Shown here in pieces: positions 18,501-26,213 of a stretch of 45,446 nt of DNA. Within the stretch, counting starts at the first letter, position 1; each line of letters begins with the position of its first letter. The position numbers and the translations under genes were made by a program. This DNA is from Thermodesulfobacteriaceae bacterium (lineage in GTDB: Bacteria; Desulfobacterota; Thermodesulfobacteria; Thermodesulfobacteriales; Thermodesulfobacteriaceae): positions 1-45,446 of the forward strand of contig WGAR01000005.1 in the NCBI GenBank assembly GCA_015494725.1, in the 5' to 3' direction. Under the pieces are notes generated by a model. That model saw only the letters and a program-made list of their open reading frames with translations. It was not told the DNA's origin and searched no databases.

Positions 18501-18686
18501 CTCTTCGTCGCCGGGGCAGAAAGGGTCTTTCTCGGCGGAAAGGAGGTGGCCCGGGGTGAGGAGGTGAGACCCGACCCTTCCCGGGCCCGGGGCCTGGCCC
18601 CCAATCTCCTTTTCGGGGTAAGGCTCGACCTGCTCGGCGGCATCCCGGACTTTAGCCTGGAACGGGTAAAACTGGAAAAGGTTTAA
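15519..18686 (+). CDS. Tat-exported ferredoxin-molybdopterin oxidoreductase fusion (TtrA/Psr-like)
   Basis: This is a 1055-residue Mo/W-bisPGD enzyme of the DMSO-reductase superfamily. A twin-arginine signal (RRDFLKLVGFSLAAGF) sends it folded to the periplasm. Residues 39-102 are a PsrB/TtrB-type ferredoxin segment with two cysteine sets, C39/C42/C45/C49 and C86/C89/C98/C102. The catalytic part starts with its own cluster site C127LACNARC134 plus C180/C185. HTDICGLGFRMG (C310) is the likely Mo ligand region. The C-terminus is a molybdopterin-binding barrel (LLHPEEARKLGISSGDRVRI). Overall form fits tetrathionate/thiosulfate/polysulfide-type reductases with the electron-transfer subunit fused on. 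No NrfD/PsrC membrane anchor follows. Substrate cannot be assigned; GAGGGAGGG directly precedes ATG 15519. Confidence 0.85.
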   Translation: MPGRRDFLKLVGFSLAAGFSGWGKEAWTAVGLEFEPRKCMGCQACVLACAETRGLPPEERLLEIRIEETGRFPAPGVRFRRRDLACDLCAGRTWPPPCTRVCPTGALRWKGPRLSRKETGRVVYTVCLACNARCGLRVRVKQGNHLSFEGNPYHPYNRAGEPLPYTTPVRESLSVPAATCGKPQCDPDYLRNPYRVLLPLKRNGPRGSGRFVPISWDQLIREIAEGGKLFAHLGDERRYPGLRDVLSDEPIDPGAPELGPRRNQLVWITGRSQAGRKHFIDRFVKQAVGSVNRIGHTDICGLGFRMGNYILTDGAEVEMKADVQRVRYLLLFGANIFAAGQPGPTTLGAILARRAAWGEVRVVIVDPRGHEGLSIAHEWLPVRPGEDGALALGMLRVMLEEDLYDRAFLELPSEEAARAAGRNTFTNATHLVVVEKEHPLYGRILRVRDLSGLSGPEEDPVVVSGGALAPASGARRAELLWEGRVRLSEGSRVRVKTAFSLFREAVLAHPLKYYAERSGIPAEKIRRITREFAAFAPASAAHAYHGGGNYPGGAYASYAIALLNVLAGNVNRRGGYLPRGAAAGDWRRGIYDLTRFPGALKPRGVKISREKAAYEKTSEFRRKGYPARLPWFPFTKGGLSVSALEGIAAGYPYPIKILFTYFFNPVYSVPGGKRFEEVLADPERVPLHVSIDVTVNETNVYADYIVPDVTYLEGHYGFLTPHAPGGHFTAVRTPVVEPLTGRTRDGRPFSLETFLIDLACHLGLPGFGESAIPDRRGRLHPLREAEDFYLRGMANLAENAGLPEAPAEEVAFVERNYPVARKKDLLPGREWRRVVTLLARGGVFRSEEELFDSRGNFRGKVKKLHLWNEGLAASGSGLSPERFHGTVCYPGKRPFWGEDPEDLPFLLITHKLALHTQSRTICYRRALALCPEPPLLLHPEEARKLGISSGDRVRIRSRALPEGAVARVEVSERVRPGCVVLPHHYGHWQHGAGRLFVAGAERVFLGGKEVARGEEVRPDPSRARGLAPNLLFGVRLDLLGGIPDFSLERVKLEKV

Positions 18687-18698
18687 GGAGGAAGGGCC

Positions 18699-19721
18699 TT
18701 GCTTAAAAGGATCTCGGTTCTCGTCCTTTTGCTGGTGCTGGTTCTCCCCGGGTTTTCCCGGGCGGAGGATACCGTTTCCGGAAGGCTTATCTGGCGCGTA
18801 AGGATTCATCCCCGCGAGAAGGCCTCCAGGGCCCGGCTCTGGCTCCCCTATCCCCCCACCACCCCGGTTCAGCGGGTAACCGATCTTCGTCTGCGGGGAA
18901 ACTACCGCCGGCACGGGTTTTACACCGATCCCCGCGGAAACCTCATCCTTTACTTTGAATGGGACCTCACCCGCACCCGTCGCCCGGAGCTTGAGGTCTC
19001 CTATGGGGTCCTGCGGCGGGAGGTGGTGCGCCGGGATCCTCCGCCGGCCCTTCCCGCTTACGACCCTGCGGTATTCGGCCCCTATCTTTCGGCCAATCGC
19101 TACCTTACCCTGAACGAGAGGGTGCGGGCTCTGGCCGAAAGAATTACCGCCGGGAGGAAGACCGTTCCGGAGAAGGCCCGGGCCATCTACGACTGGATCG
19201 TGGAAAATATGCGGCGCGATCCCAGAGTAAAAGGCTGCGGCCGGGGCATCGTCTGCGAGGTCCTCAGGCGGAGGTGCGGAAAGTGTGCGGACCTCAACTC
19301 GGTCTTCGTGGCGCTCTCCCGGGCGGCGGGGATTCCGGCCCGGGAGGTCTTCGGCCTGAGACTCGGGCGTAAGCCCGGCGAGACCCTCACCGGGGCCCAG
19401 CACTGCTGGGCGGAGTTCTTTGTGCCGGGTTACGGCTGGGTGCCGGCGGATCCGGCGGATGTGCTTAAAGCCGCCCTGGTGAAAGGCCTTCCCCCCACCG
19501 CACCGGAACTTAAGTCCCTGCGAGAATACTACTTCGGGGCCGTGGATGCCTATCGTCTGGCCTTCACCCACGGAAGGGATCTTATTTTAAACCCCCCACA
19601 GGAAGGCCCACCCATCAATTACTTCGTCTATCCCTACCTTGAGATCGACGGACGACCGGTGGATCCCTTCCTGGGGAGGGAGCTGGACTTCAAGATCCGG
19701 TGGGAAAAACCCCGAAGCTAG
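18699..19721 (+). CDS. exported transglutaminase-like cysteine protein
   Basis: This 340-residue protein has a signal peptide (ISVLVLLLVLVLPGFSRAED) followed by a beta-rich domain and a transglutaminase-like core. The catalytic triad is recognisable: Cys in RRCGKCADLNSVFVALSRAAGIPARE, His in AQHCWAEFFVPGYGW, and Asp in VPADPADV. Bacterial members are usually proteases or peptide-modifying enzymes rather than cross-linkers. TTG 18699 follows AAGGAGGAAGG. It lies 12 bases after the molybdoenzyme and is surely co-transcribed; both products are exported. Its TAG stop shares the CTAG tetramer with the convergent usp gene. Confidence 0.85.
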   Translation: MLKRISVLVLLLVLVLPGFSRAEDTVSGRLIWRVRIHPREKASRARLWLPYPPTTPVQRVTDLRLRGNYRRHGFYTDPRGNLILYFEWDLTRTRRPELEVSYGVLRREVVRRDPPPALPAYDPAVFGPYLSANRYLTLNERVRALAERITAGRKTVPEKARAIYDWIVENMRRDPRVKGCGRGIVCEVLRRRCGKCADLNSVFVALSRAAGIPAREVFGLRLGRKPGETLTGAQHCWAEFFVPGYGWVPADPADVLKAALVKGLPPTAPELKSLREYYFGAVDAYRLAFTHGRDLILNPPQEGPPINYFVYPYLEIDGRPVDPFLGRELDFKIRWEKPRS

Positions 19722-20575
19722 GGCACCACCAGAATCGCCGTCTTCTCGGAATGTCCGATTACCTTGGCCGTGATACTCCCCATAAAGAATCTTTTCAGCC
19801 CGGTCTTACCGTAGGCCCCCATGATGATCAGGTCGGCCTTTTCGTCCTGGGCGATGCGCACGATAACCTCTGCCGGATTCCCCACCACCGGAAGGATCTC
19901 CAGCTTTACTCGGGAGGGCAATTCCTCTTCTTCCGCCAGGACCTTGAAGGCCTGAAGGATGGTACTGGCCAGAGGTAGCTCCTCCTCCCGGTGAGCCACG
20001 CTCACCCCTACCAGTTTCTTGACATAGGTACAGCGCTTGGCCATATTGATGGCTTCCTTTTCGGCCCTTTTGGCATGATAGGAGCCATCGGTAGCCACCA
20101 GCAGGGTCTCGCCGCGAACCTCGGCCTCCCGGGGAACCACCATCACCTTACAGGGAGCATAGCCGATAACCTTTTGCGCCACACTTCCCATGAGAAGTTT
20201 TTCCAGCCCTCCGTGCCCCCTCTTTCCCAGGATGATCAAATCCGCCTGCCGTTTGCGGGCTTCCTCCACGATGACCTTCCAGGCCTCGGGAAGCTCGTGG
20301 ATGATAATCTCGGCCTCTCCGCCTTCCTTCTCCACCATGTTTTTGATCTCTTCCAGAAAAGCCCGGTGTTCCTCGGGAATCCCTTTTATGGCCTCTAAGA
20401 GCGCCTCGGGAATCTCGGGGTAATATTCCCGTACATAAAGAATGTAAAGCTTGGCCTTACATTCCAGCACAAAGCTCACCGCCTGCTGCACCGCACCCCG
20501 ACATTCCTCGGAGGCATCCACCGCCAAAAGTACGGTCTTTATGTCACCCATTAAATGCGTTTTGGCCTCTTCCAT
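19718..20575 (-). CDS. tandem universal stress protein (two UspA domains)
   Basis: This 285-residue protein has two UspA folds in tandem. The first (IKTVLLAVDASEECRGAVQ ... ADLIILGKRGHGGLEKLLMGSVAQKVIGYAPCKVMVV) and second (TLLVATDGSYHAKRAEKEAI ... ADLIIMGAYGKTGLKRFFMGSITAKVIGHSEKTAILVV) both keep the ATP-binding pattern G-x2-G-x9-G(S/T). ATG 20575 has AGGAGG eight bases upstream; a GTG at 20584 would abut that site. It is monocistronic, convergent with the transglutaminase gene, and divergent from a methyltransferase across a 220-base regulatory gap. Confidence 0.92.
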   Translation of the reverse strand: MEEAKTHLMGDIKTVLLAVDASEECRGAVQQAVSFVLECKAKLYILYVREYYPEIPEALLEAIKGIPEEHRAFLEEIKNMVEKEGGEAEIIIHELPEAWKVIVEEARKRQADLIILGKRGHGGLEKLLMGSVAQKVIGYAPCKVMVVPREAEVRGETLLVATDGSYHAKRAEKEAINMAKRCTYVKKLVGVSVAHREEELPLASTILQAFKVLAEEEELPSRVKLEILPVVGNPAEVIVRIAQDEKADLIIMGAYGKTGLKRFFMGSITAKVIGHSEKTAILVVP

Positions 20576-20795
20576 CCAAAACACCTCCTAAATTTGACGT
20601 TCTATTACTTTTTTAACTTATACGCTTGTGGCTAGTCAAGCAAAAAACCAAATATTTTCAGAGACTTTGAAGTCTTTATTCTATAAAAAGAGCGCTTAAA
20701 ATATCTTTTTGGGAATAATCGGCCTTTTTGTGCGCGGATATCCTTTGGAGTCCCGTTTAAAAGTCTTGTCGAAGGACGTAAGATAGGATTTCCGG
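20576..20795. promoter_or_regulatory. AT-rich divergent intergenic region with palindromic operator candidate
   Basis: This 220-base gap between usp (minus) and a methyltransferase (plus) has no open frame of note. It holds a near-perfect operator-like palindrome AGACTT-TG-AAGTCT at 20662-20675. On the minus strand TTGACT lies about 60 bases before the usp start, without a convincing -10 at normal spacing. TATAAA at 20682-20687 could be a -10 for the plus-strand gene but lacks a clear -35. Confidence 0.45.
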
Positions 20796-21332
20796 ATGGA
20801 TAGGATCCTGTGGATCTTTCTGGGGATAGCCGGGCTGCTCATCCTTTTAAAGCTCGCCTATGCCCTCTCCACGGCCCTGGTGCTTCCCCGCACCCGCGGG
20901 GCCATGTTCGTGGCCACTTCCCGAAGGATGATCCAGGCCATCCTGGAGGAGCTTTCGCTTTCACCCTCGTCCCGGGTGGTGGACCTGGGCTGCGGCGACG
21001 GGCGATTCCTGCGGGCGGTATGGCAACGCTACCGGGTGCGGGCCGTGGGCTACGAGATCAACCCCTTCGCCTGGGCCCTTTCCCGGATCTTAAACGCCCT
21101 TTTTCGCGTGCCGGCGGAGGTGCGCTTCGGTGATTTCATGCAGGCCGATCTTTCCGGCTATGATCTCATCTTCTGCTATCTCTTCCCGGATGTGTTGCCC
21201 CGGCTTGAGGAAAAGATCCGGCGCGAGGCCCGCCCCGGAACCCTCATCGTGAGCGCCAATTTTCCTTTTCCGGGTCTTAAGCCGGAAAAGATCCTCCGCC
21301 TGGAGGATCCCATCTATTTCTATCGTCTCTAA
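20796..21332 (+). CDS. membrane-anchored FAM173-like SAM methyltransferase
   Basis: This 178-residue protein has an N-terminal membrane helix (ILWIFLGIAGLLILLKLAYAL) followed by a compact methyltransferase domain: FVATSRRMIQAILEELSL, motif I VVDLGCGDGRFLRAVWQRY, VGYEINPFAWALSR, and DLIFCYLFPDVLPRLEEKI. This is the layout of the FAM173 family, whose eukaryotic members trimethylate lysine on ATP synthase c-subunit or ADP/ATP carrier; bacterial members are poorly characterised. A lysine methyltransferase acting on a membrane protein is therefore possible (inference from family). It ends three bases from the convergent trpB2 stop. Confidence 0.78.
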   Translation: MDRILWIFLGIAGLLILLKLAYALSTALVLPRTRGAMFVATSRRMIQAILEELSLSPSSRVVDLGCGDGRFLRAVWQRYRVRAVGYEINPFAWALSRILNALFRVPAEVRFGDFMQADLSGYDLIFCYLFPDVLPRLEEKIRREARPGTLIVSANFPFPGLKPEKILRLEDPIYFYRL

Positions 21333-21335
21333 CCC

Positions 21336-22706
21336 TCAGATCCCGGTGGGGAACTTGGGAAGATGCCTTAAGGCCTCCCGGATCTTTTCCTCGGGATACT
21401 CGTAATCTTCGAGTCTTCCTTCGAGATAGGCCTCATAGGCCGCAAGGTCAAAGTGCCCGTGCCCGCTGAAGTTAAAGACGATGACCCTCTCCTCTCCGGT
21501 CTCCCGGCAGCGCAGGGCTTCGTCCACTGCCGCGCGGATGGCATGGCTGGTCTCCGGGGCCGGGATGATCCCCTCGGTGCGGGCAAAAAGCACCGCGGCC
21601 TCGAAACAGGCGGTCTGGGGATAGGCCCGGGGTTTGACGATTCCGGCCTTTACCAGCTGACAGACCAGCGGGGCGTCGCCGTGATAACGCAGGCCCCCGG
21701 CATGGATACCCGGAGGCTCAAAGGTATGCCCCAGGGTGTACATGAGAAGAAGCGGGGTGAGACCGGCAGTGTCCCCGTAATCGTAAGTATAAACACCCTT
21801 GGTGAGCGTAGGGCAGCTCGCCGGCTCCACGGCGATGACCTCCGCGGAAAGACGTCCTTCCAGAATCTCCCCGATAAAGGGAAACGTAAATCCTCCGAAG
21901 TTGCTCCCCCCGCCCACACAGGCGATAAGAATGTCGGGCTTCTCTTCCAGCAGGGCGAGCTGTTTCTGAGTCTCAAGCCCGATCACCGTCTGGTGCAGCA
22001 GGACGTGATTGAGCACGCTCCCCAGGGCGTAATTAGTGTCCTCGTGAGTGGCGGCATCCTCCACAGCCTCGGAGATGGCAATCCCCAGGCTCCCCGGGGT
22101 CTCGGGATTTTCGGCCCGGATGCGACGGCCGGCCTCGGTGCGCTCCGTGGGCGAAGGGAAGACCTGCGCTCCCCAGAGGTGCATCAGGGTGCGCCGATAG
22201 GGTTTCTGTTCATAGCTCACCCGCACCATATAGACCGTGCATTCCAGGTCAAAAAGCCGGCAGGCCAAGGAAAGGGCGCTTCCCCACTGTCCGGCCCCGG
22301 TTTCGGTAGCCAGCCTTCGAATGCCCTCTTTCTTGTTGTAATAGGCCTGGGCCACCGCGGTATTGGGTTTGTGGCTTCCCGGAGGGCTTACGCTTTCGTC
22401 CTTGTAATAGATGCGGGCCGGGGTCTTTAAGGCCTCCTCCAGGGCCCGGGCCCTCCTCAAAGGGGTGGGACGCCAGAGACGATAAACCCTCCGCACCTCC
22501 TCCGGGATCTCAATCCAGGGCTCCTGGCTCATCTCCTGTTCCATAAGGGCCCGGGGAAAGATCCGCAGAAGATCCTCCGGGTTTACGGGCCTTCCGGTGC
22601 GCGGATCAAGCGGCGGGGCCGGAGGCTCCGGAAGCCGGGGAATAATATTGAACCAGGCCTCGGGAAGCTCCTTTTCCGGAAGTAAAACCTTATTTTCCGG
22701 GGACAT
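21336..22706 (-). CDS. trpB: tryptophan synthase beta chain, TrpB2 type
   Basis: TrpB condenses indole with serine using PLP. At 456 residues, with a long N-terminal extension ([21 protein letters not shown]), it belongs to the TrpB2 class that often works without TrpA. The PLP lysine is in [18 protein letters not shown], the catalytic region in [19 protein letters not shown], and the phosphate cup in [15 protein letters not shown] 22706 has GGAGGG at good spacing; a GTG at 22712 overlaps less well. There is no trpA or other trp gene nearby. The ribosome binding site lies in a hairpin (see that entry). Confidence 0.93.
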   Translation of the reverse strand: MSPENKVLLPEKELPEAWFNIIPRLPEPPAPPLDPRTGRPVNPEDLLRIFPRALMEQEMSQEPWIEIPEEVRRVYRLWRPTPLRRARALEEALKTPARIYYKDESVSPPGSHKPNTAVAQAYYNKKEGIRRLATETGAGQWGSALSLACRLFDLECTVYMVRVSYEQKPYRRTLMHLWGAQVFPSPTERTEAGRRIRAENPETPGSLGIAISEAVEDAATHEDTNYALGSVLNHVLLHQTVIGLETQKQLALLEEKPDILIACVGGGSNFGGFTFPFIGEILEGRLSAEVIAVEPASCPTLTKGVYTYDYGDTAGLTPLLLMYTLGHTFEPPGIHAGGLRYHGDAPLVCQLVKAGIVKPRAYPQTACFEAAVLFARTEGIIPAPETSHAIRAAVDEALRCRETGEERVIVFNFSGHGHFDLAAYEAYLEGRLEDYEYPEEKIREALRHLPKFPTGI

Positions 22707-22710
22707 GTGC

Positions 22711-22737
22711 ACCCTCCGGGAAAGATCTCTGGAGGGT
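22711..22737 (-). promoter_or_regulatory. hairpin covering the trpB2 ribosome binding site
   Basis: In the minus-strand leader ACCCTCC (22737-22731) pairs perfectly with GGAGGGT (22717-22711) across a 13-base loop. The second arm is the trpB2 Shine-Dalgarno, so the hairpin would hide it. Between it and the RNase P RNA end only about 32 bases remain. Confidence 0.5.
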
Positions 22738-22769
22738 TAGCTTAGCAGACCGCCCGGCGAAAAGCAAAA

Positions 22770-23152
22770 GGGGAAGGGGCGGTCATAAGCCGGGTTCTGT
22801 AGCCCCGCGGGGCTTTCGCCCCTGCGGGGTGGCGGCCATTCCTCTGGGCGGCCGGTTGCCCGGCCGCTCAAGCGGCCTACCCGGGGGCATCGGGCGGGCC
22901 ACCCTCAAACGCCCCCCTATGCGGCCTTTCTCCGGGCGGGGTTTGCCGTGCCTCCCTCCCTTGCGGGAGGGAGCGGTGGGCTCTTACCCCACCGTTTCAC
23001 CCTTACCCCGGAAGCACCCGGGGCGGTCTGTTTTCTGTGGCACTTTCCAGGGGTTACCCCCTCCGGGTGTTACCCGGCGCCCTGCCCTGCGGAGCCCGGA
23101 CTTTCCTCCGGAGGCTCCACCTCCTCCGGCGGCCGCCGACCGCCCCTTCCCT
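22770..23152 (-). ncRNA. rnpB: RNase P RNA (bacterial type A)
   Basis: This is the catalytic RNA that matures tRNA 5' ends. On the minus strand the 5' arm GGGAAGGGGCGGTC pairs with the 3' arm GACCGCCCCTTCCC as helix P1. Universally conserved blocks follow in order: GGAGGAAAGTCCGGGCTCC, GTGCCACAGAAAA, GGTAAGGGTGAAACGGTG, GGTAAGAGCCCACCG, and near the 3' end CAGAACCCGGCTTATG. Length is about 383 bases. A T-rich tract (CCCCTTTTGCTTTTC) follows the 3' end and may terminate it. The gene starts only about 10 bases after the stop of the upstream oxidoreductase, so its promoter must lie in that coding region. Ends are approximate. Confidence 0.95.
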
Positions 23153-23162
23153 TAATCCAAAA

Positions 23163-24281
23163 TTAAGGACTTCCTCCCTCCCTTTCAAGCCGGGCCTGGT
23201 GATATTCCCCGAGAAGCTCGTCTATAAGCTCCTGCACCGAAACGATACGATCCACCCGCCAGGCGTTGGCCCCGGCGAAAACGAAACCGGCCTCCAGGTT
23301 CCCCCGCTGGGCATTGATCAGGGCGGCGGCGATACAGTAGGGACTCTTCCGGTAATCGCAACTCCGCAGACAGTGATACATGCACCGGTAGGGCCGCTTC
23401 TCTCCGGCTTCCACCTTGCGCAGGAAAGACCCCCGCAGGGCCCTTCCGGGAAGACCCACCGGACTCCTGATGATGGTAAGGTCCTCCTTACCGGCCCTGA
23501 GAAAGGCCTCCTTGAAGGCCGGAGAGGCATCACACTCATGGGTGGCCACGAAACGGGTACCCATCTGGACCCCGGAGGCCCCGATCTGGTGAAGATAACG
23601 GTAAAGGTCGTAGCCGGTGTAGATCCCCCCGGCGGCAATTACAGGTATGGCCTTTCCGGCCCGGTCCTCAAAGGGCTTGAGGGCCTCGATCACCCGGGGA
23701 ACCAGAACCTCCAGGCGGGACTCCGGGACCTCCAGCTCCTTAACGGAGAAACCCAGGTGTCCTCCGGCCTGCGGGCCTTCCACCACCACGGCGTCCGGCA
23801 CACAGCCGTATTTTTTCCACCAGCGCTGGGCCACGAGTTTGGCGGCTCGGGGGGAGGACACAATGGGGGCCAGCTTGGTGCGTGAACCCTCGGGCCGAAG
23901 TTCGGGAAGATTAAGGGGCAACCCGGCCCCGGAGAAGATGATGTCCGCTCCGGCCTCGCAGGCCGCCTGCACCAGGGGTTCAAAATCCGTGAGGGCCACC
24001 ATGATGTTTACGCCGATGATCCCCTCCGGGGCCTTCTCCCTGGCAAGCGCAATCTGGCGCTTGAGCCCCCGGATGTTGGCCCGGGTGGGATCCCGGAAAA
24101 ATTCCGTCTCCCCCTCGTAAAAACCCACCAGGGCCGCGGAGATGACCCCGATGCCTCCGGCCCGGGCCACCGCCGAGGCCAGACCGGCCAGCGAAATCCC
24201 TACCCCCATCCCTCCCTGAACGATGGGGACCGGAGCGGTCAAATCACCGATCCGCAAAGGAGGAATTCCGTTCACCGACAT
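23163..24281 (-). CDS. nitronate monooxygenase / FabK-like FMN oxidoreductase
   Basis: This is a 372-residue TIM-barrel flavoprotein of the NMO/YrpB/FabK superfamily. FMN-binding features are PIVQGGMGVGISLAGLASAVA at the N-terminus, EGPQAGGHLGF, PVIAAGGIYTGYDL and GASGVQMGTRF. Members oxidise nitronates or, as FabK, reduce enoyl-ACP; this one is longer than FabK and has a cysteine-rich C-terminal extension (YRCMYHCLRSCDYRKSPYC) seen in related 2-nitropropane dioxygenase-like proteins. The true substrate is uncertain. It is divergent from a small gene at 24370 and upstream of rnpB. Confidence 0.85.
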   Translation of the reverse strand: MSVNGIPPLRIGDLTAPVPIVQGGMGVGISLAGLASAVARAGGIGVISAALVGFYEGETEFFRDPTRANIRGLKRQIALAREKAPEGIIGVNIMVALTDFEPLVQAACEAGADIIFSGAGLPLNLPELRPEGSRTKLAPIVSSPRAAKLVAQRWWKKYGCVPDAVVVEGPQAGGHLGFSVKELEVPESRLEVLVPRVIEALKPFEDRAGKAIPVIAAGGIYTGYDLYRYLHQIGASGVQMGTRFVATHECDASPAFKEAFLRAGKEDLTIIRSPVGLPGRALRGSFLRKVEAGEKRPYRCMYHCLRSCDYRKSPYCIAAALINAQRGNLEAGFVFAGANAWRVDRIVSVQELIDELLGEYHQARLEREGGSP

Positions 24282-24333
24282 AGCCTTTCCCTTCTCCCAA
24301 AAGTGACCGTAAATCTAACATGAGCCCTTACCG

Positions 24334-24362
24334 CTGCAAACTCTCTAAACCTTGGCTATAAT
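24334..24362 (+). promoter_or_regulatory. TATAAT promoter implying a leaderless transcript
   Basis: A perfect TATAAT (24357-24362) sits seven bases before ATG 24370. At 17-base spacing the -35 is a poor CTGCAA (24334-24339). Transcription would begin at or one base before the A of the start codon. Confidence 0.5.
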
Positions 24363-24369
24363 TAAAAAG

Positions 24370-24675
24370 ATGGCCCGACTCTGCACACTCAAGGACTGGC
24401 TGGAGGCCTTTGAACGAAAACAGCAGGATGATCTGCGCTTCTTCCGGGAGGTTCTCTCCCGAGGGGAGGTGATCTCCGGTCTTTCCCGGGAACTGCGCCG
24501 ACGCCTGCGGGAGCGCCAGGCCTATTCCTCCTTCTTTAAACGTCTCTCCTGGCACCATCTTTCGGCGGAGGAACTTTCCTGGTGCGAAAAAAAGATGGAA
24601 GAGATCCTGCGACGGGAGGACGAACTCCGCCGGCTGCTGGATCGTCTCCTCAGCTGGCTGGAGCAAACCCCCTAG
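24370..24675 (+). CDS. hypothetical helical protein, 101 aa, probably leaderless
   Basis: I do not recognise this protein. It is highly charged and nearly all helical (LKDWLEAFERKQQDDLRFFRE ... EKKMEEILRREDELRRLLDRLL), with two cysteines and no membrane or signal segment; the length and helical layout resemble small export-chaperone-like proteins, but no motif proves that. ATG 24370 has no Shine-Dalgarno and lies just after a TATAAT box. A TTG at 24352 in frame would overlap that box. Its TAG stop shares CTAG with gpmI. Confidence 0.62.
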   Translation: MARLCTLKDWLEAFERKQQDDLRFFREVLSRGEVISGLSRELRRRLRERQAYSSFFKRLSWHHLSAEELSWCEKKMEEILRREDELRRLLDRLLSWLEQTP

Positions 24676-26213
24676 AGCAGGACCTTTCCGGTCATCTCCC
24701 CCGGGATCTCCAGCCCCATGAGATAGAGACCGGTGGGGGCTATGTCCGCAAGGATTCCCTCCTTTAAGCGGGACCCCTTGAAACGGTCGTCCACCAGATA
24801 AAAGGGCACCGGATTGGAGGTGTGCGCGGTATGGGGGTGTCCGGATTCATCGGCCATGACCTCGCAGTTTCCGTGATCCGCGGTCACGATAACCGGGCCT
24901 CCGTGCGTCTCCCGAAAGACCCGGATCACCCGTCCCACGCATTCGTCCACCACCCGCACCGCCTTGATGGCCGCCGAAAGCACCCCGGTGTGTCCCACCA
25001 TGTCGCCGTTAGCGAAGTTGAGCACCACCAGCCCGTAACGTTTTTCCCTCAGACGGCGTTCCAGTTCGGCGGTAACCTCATAGGCACTCATCTCCGGCTT
25101 GAGGTCGTAGGTGGGCACGTCCCGGGGGGAGGGAATCAGTTTTCTTTCCTCACCGGGAAAGGTCTTCTCGTCGCCTCCGTTGAAGAAATAGGTCACGTGG
25201 GCGTATTTTTCGGTCTCAGCGATGCGCAACTGGATCAATCCGGCCCGACTGACCTCCTCCCCGAAGATCCGGTGCAATTTTTCCGGAGGAAAGGCCACGG
25301 GAAGATGGAAGTGTTCATCATAGAGGGTGAAGCAAACGAAGTACGCCAGCTGAGGCCATTTTTCCCGGGTAAATTCCTTAAAATCCGGCTCGGTAAGGGC
25401 TCGGGTGAGCTGACGGGCCCGGTCGGCCCGAAAGTTGAAAAAGACCACCGTATCCCCGTCCTCTACGGTGGCCACCGGATGACCCTCCTCGGTTATCACC
25501 GTGGGTTGAATGAACTCATCGGTTTCCCCCCGGGCAAAGGCCTCACGCACCGCGGTGAGAGGATCCGGAGCGGTCAGACCCCGCCCCATCACTATGGCTT
25601 CATAGGCCCGACGGGTGCGATCCCAGCGTCGATCCCGATCCATGGCGTAATAACGTCCGGATACCGTAGCCACCCTGCCGCAGGAAAGCTCGTCCATCTT
25701 CTGTAAAAGGGCCTGCATAAAACGATCCGCCACATCCGGGGCGGTATCCCTTCCGTCGGTGAAGGCATGTACAAAGACCCGATCGGAAAGCCCCTCCCGG
25801 GCGTAAAGTTCCAGCAGGGCAAAGAGATGTTCGATATGGGAATGCACCCCGCCATCGGAAACCAGACCCATAAGGTGGATCCGTCCTCCGGATCGTCTGA
25901 CCTCCTCGGCCACCCTCAGGAGTTCGGGATTTTTAAAGAAGGTGCCTTCGCGAATGGCCCGATTGATGCGGGTAAGATCCTGATAGACAATGCGCCCGGC
26001 CCCGATATTGAGGTGCCCCACCTCGGAGTTTCCCATCTGGCCCTCGGGAAGCCCGACGGCCTCGCCCGAGGCCCGCAGCAGGGTAAAGGGATATTCCGCC
26101 TTCAGGGCATCCAGATGAGGGGTGCCGGCCAGCCGAACCGCATTGGCCCGCTCCTCCTCTCGCCAGCCCCATCCATCCATGATAATTAAAAGTAAAGGCT
26201 TAATCTCGGACAA
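24672..26213 (-). CDS. gpmI: 2,3-bisphosphoglycerate-independent phosphoglycerate mutase
   Basis: GpmI interconverts 3- and 2-phosphoglycerate in glycolysis/gluconeogenesis using two Mn ions. The 513-residue length is standard. Metal and catalytic motifs are visible: IIMDGWGWRE (D13), GNSEVGHLNIGAG (phosphorylated Ser, about S63), VHAFTDGRDTAP, SGRYYAMDRDRRWDR, FFNFRADRARQLT, VVLNFANGDMVGHTG and VTADHGNCEVM. TTG 26213 is the likely start, with GGAGG six bases upstream; it overlaps rsfS by 14 bases. It closes the dnaN-to-gpmI run. Confidence 0.97.
   Translation of the reverse strand: MSEIKPLLLIIMDGWGWREEERANAVRLAGTPHLDALKAEYPFTLLRASGEAVGLPEGQMGNSEVGHLNIGAGRIVYQDLTRINRAIREGTFFKNPELLRVAEEVRRSGGRIHLMGLVSDGGVHSHIEHLFALLELYAREGLSDRVFVHAFTDGRDTAPDVADRFMQALLQKMDELSCGRVATVSGRYYAMDRDRRWDRTRRAYEAIVMGRGLTAPDPLTAVREAFARGETDEFIQPTVITEEGHPVATVEDGDTVVFFNFRADRARQLTRALTEPDFKEFTREKWPQLAYFVCFTLYDEHFHLPVAFPPEKLHRIFGEEVSRAGLIQLRIAETEKYAHVTYFFNGGDEKTFPGEERKLIPSPRDVPTYDLKPEMSAYEVTAELERRLREKRYGLVVLNFANGDMVGHTGVLSAAIKAVRVVDECVGRVIRVFRETHGGPVIVTADHGNCEVMADESGHPHTAHTSNPVPFYLVDDRFKGSRLKEGILADIAPTGLYLMGLEIPGEMTGKVLL

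Noticed and set aside
16932-19571. An 879-codon open frame on the minus strand
   Set aside because: It is antisense to the molybdoenzyme and transglutaminase genes, is rich in Gly, Pro, Arg and His without motifs, and arises from high third-position GC. Several other long antisense frames (15435-16649, 28433-29092, 31781-32899) were dropped for the same reason.
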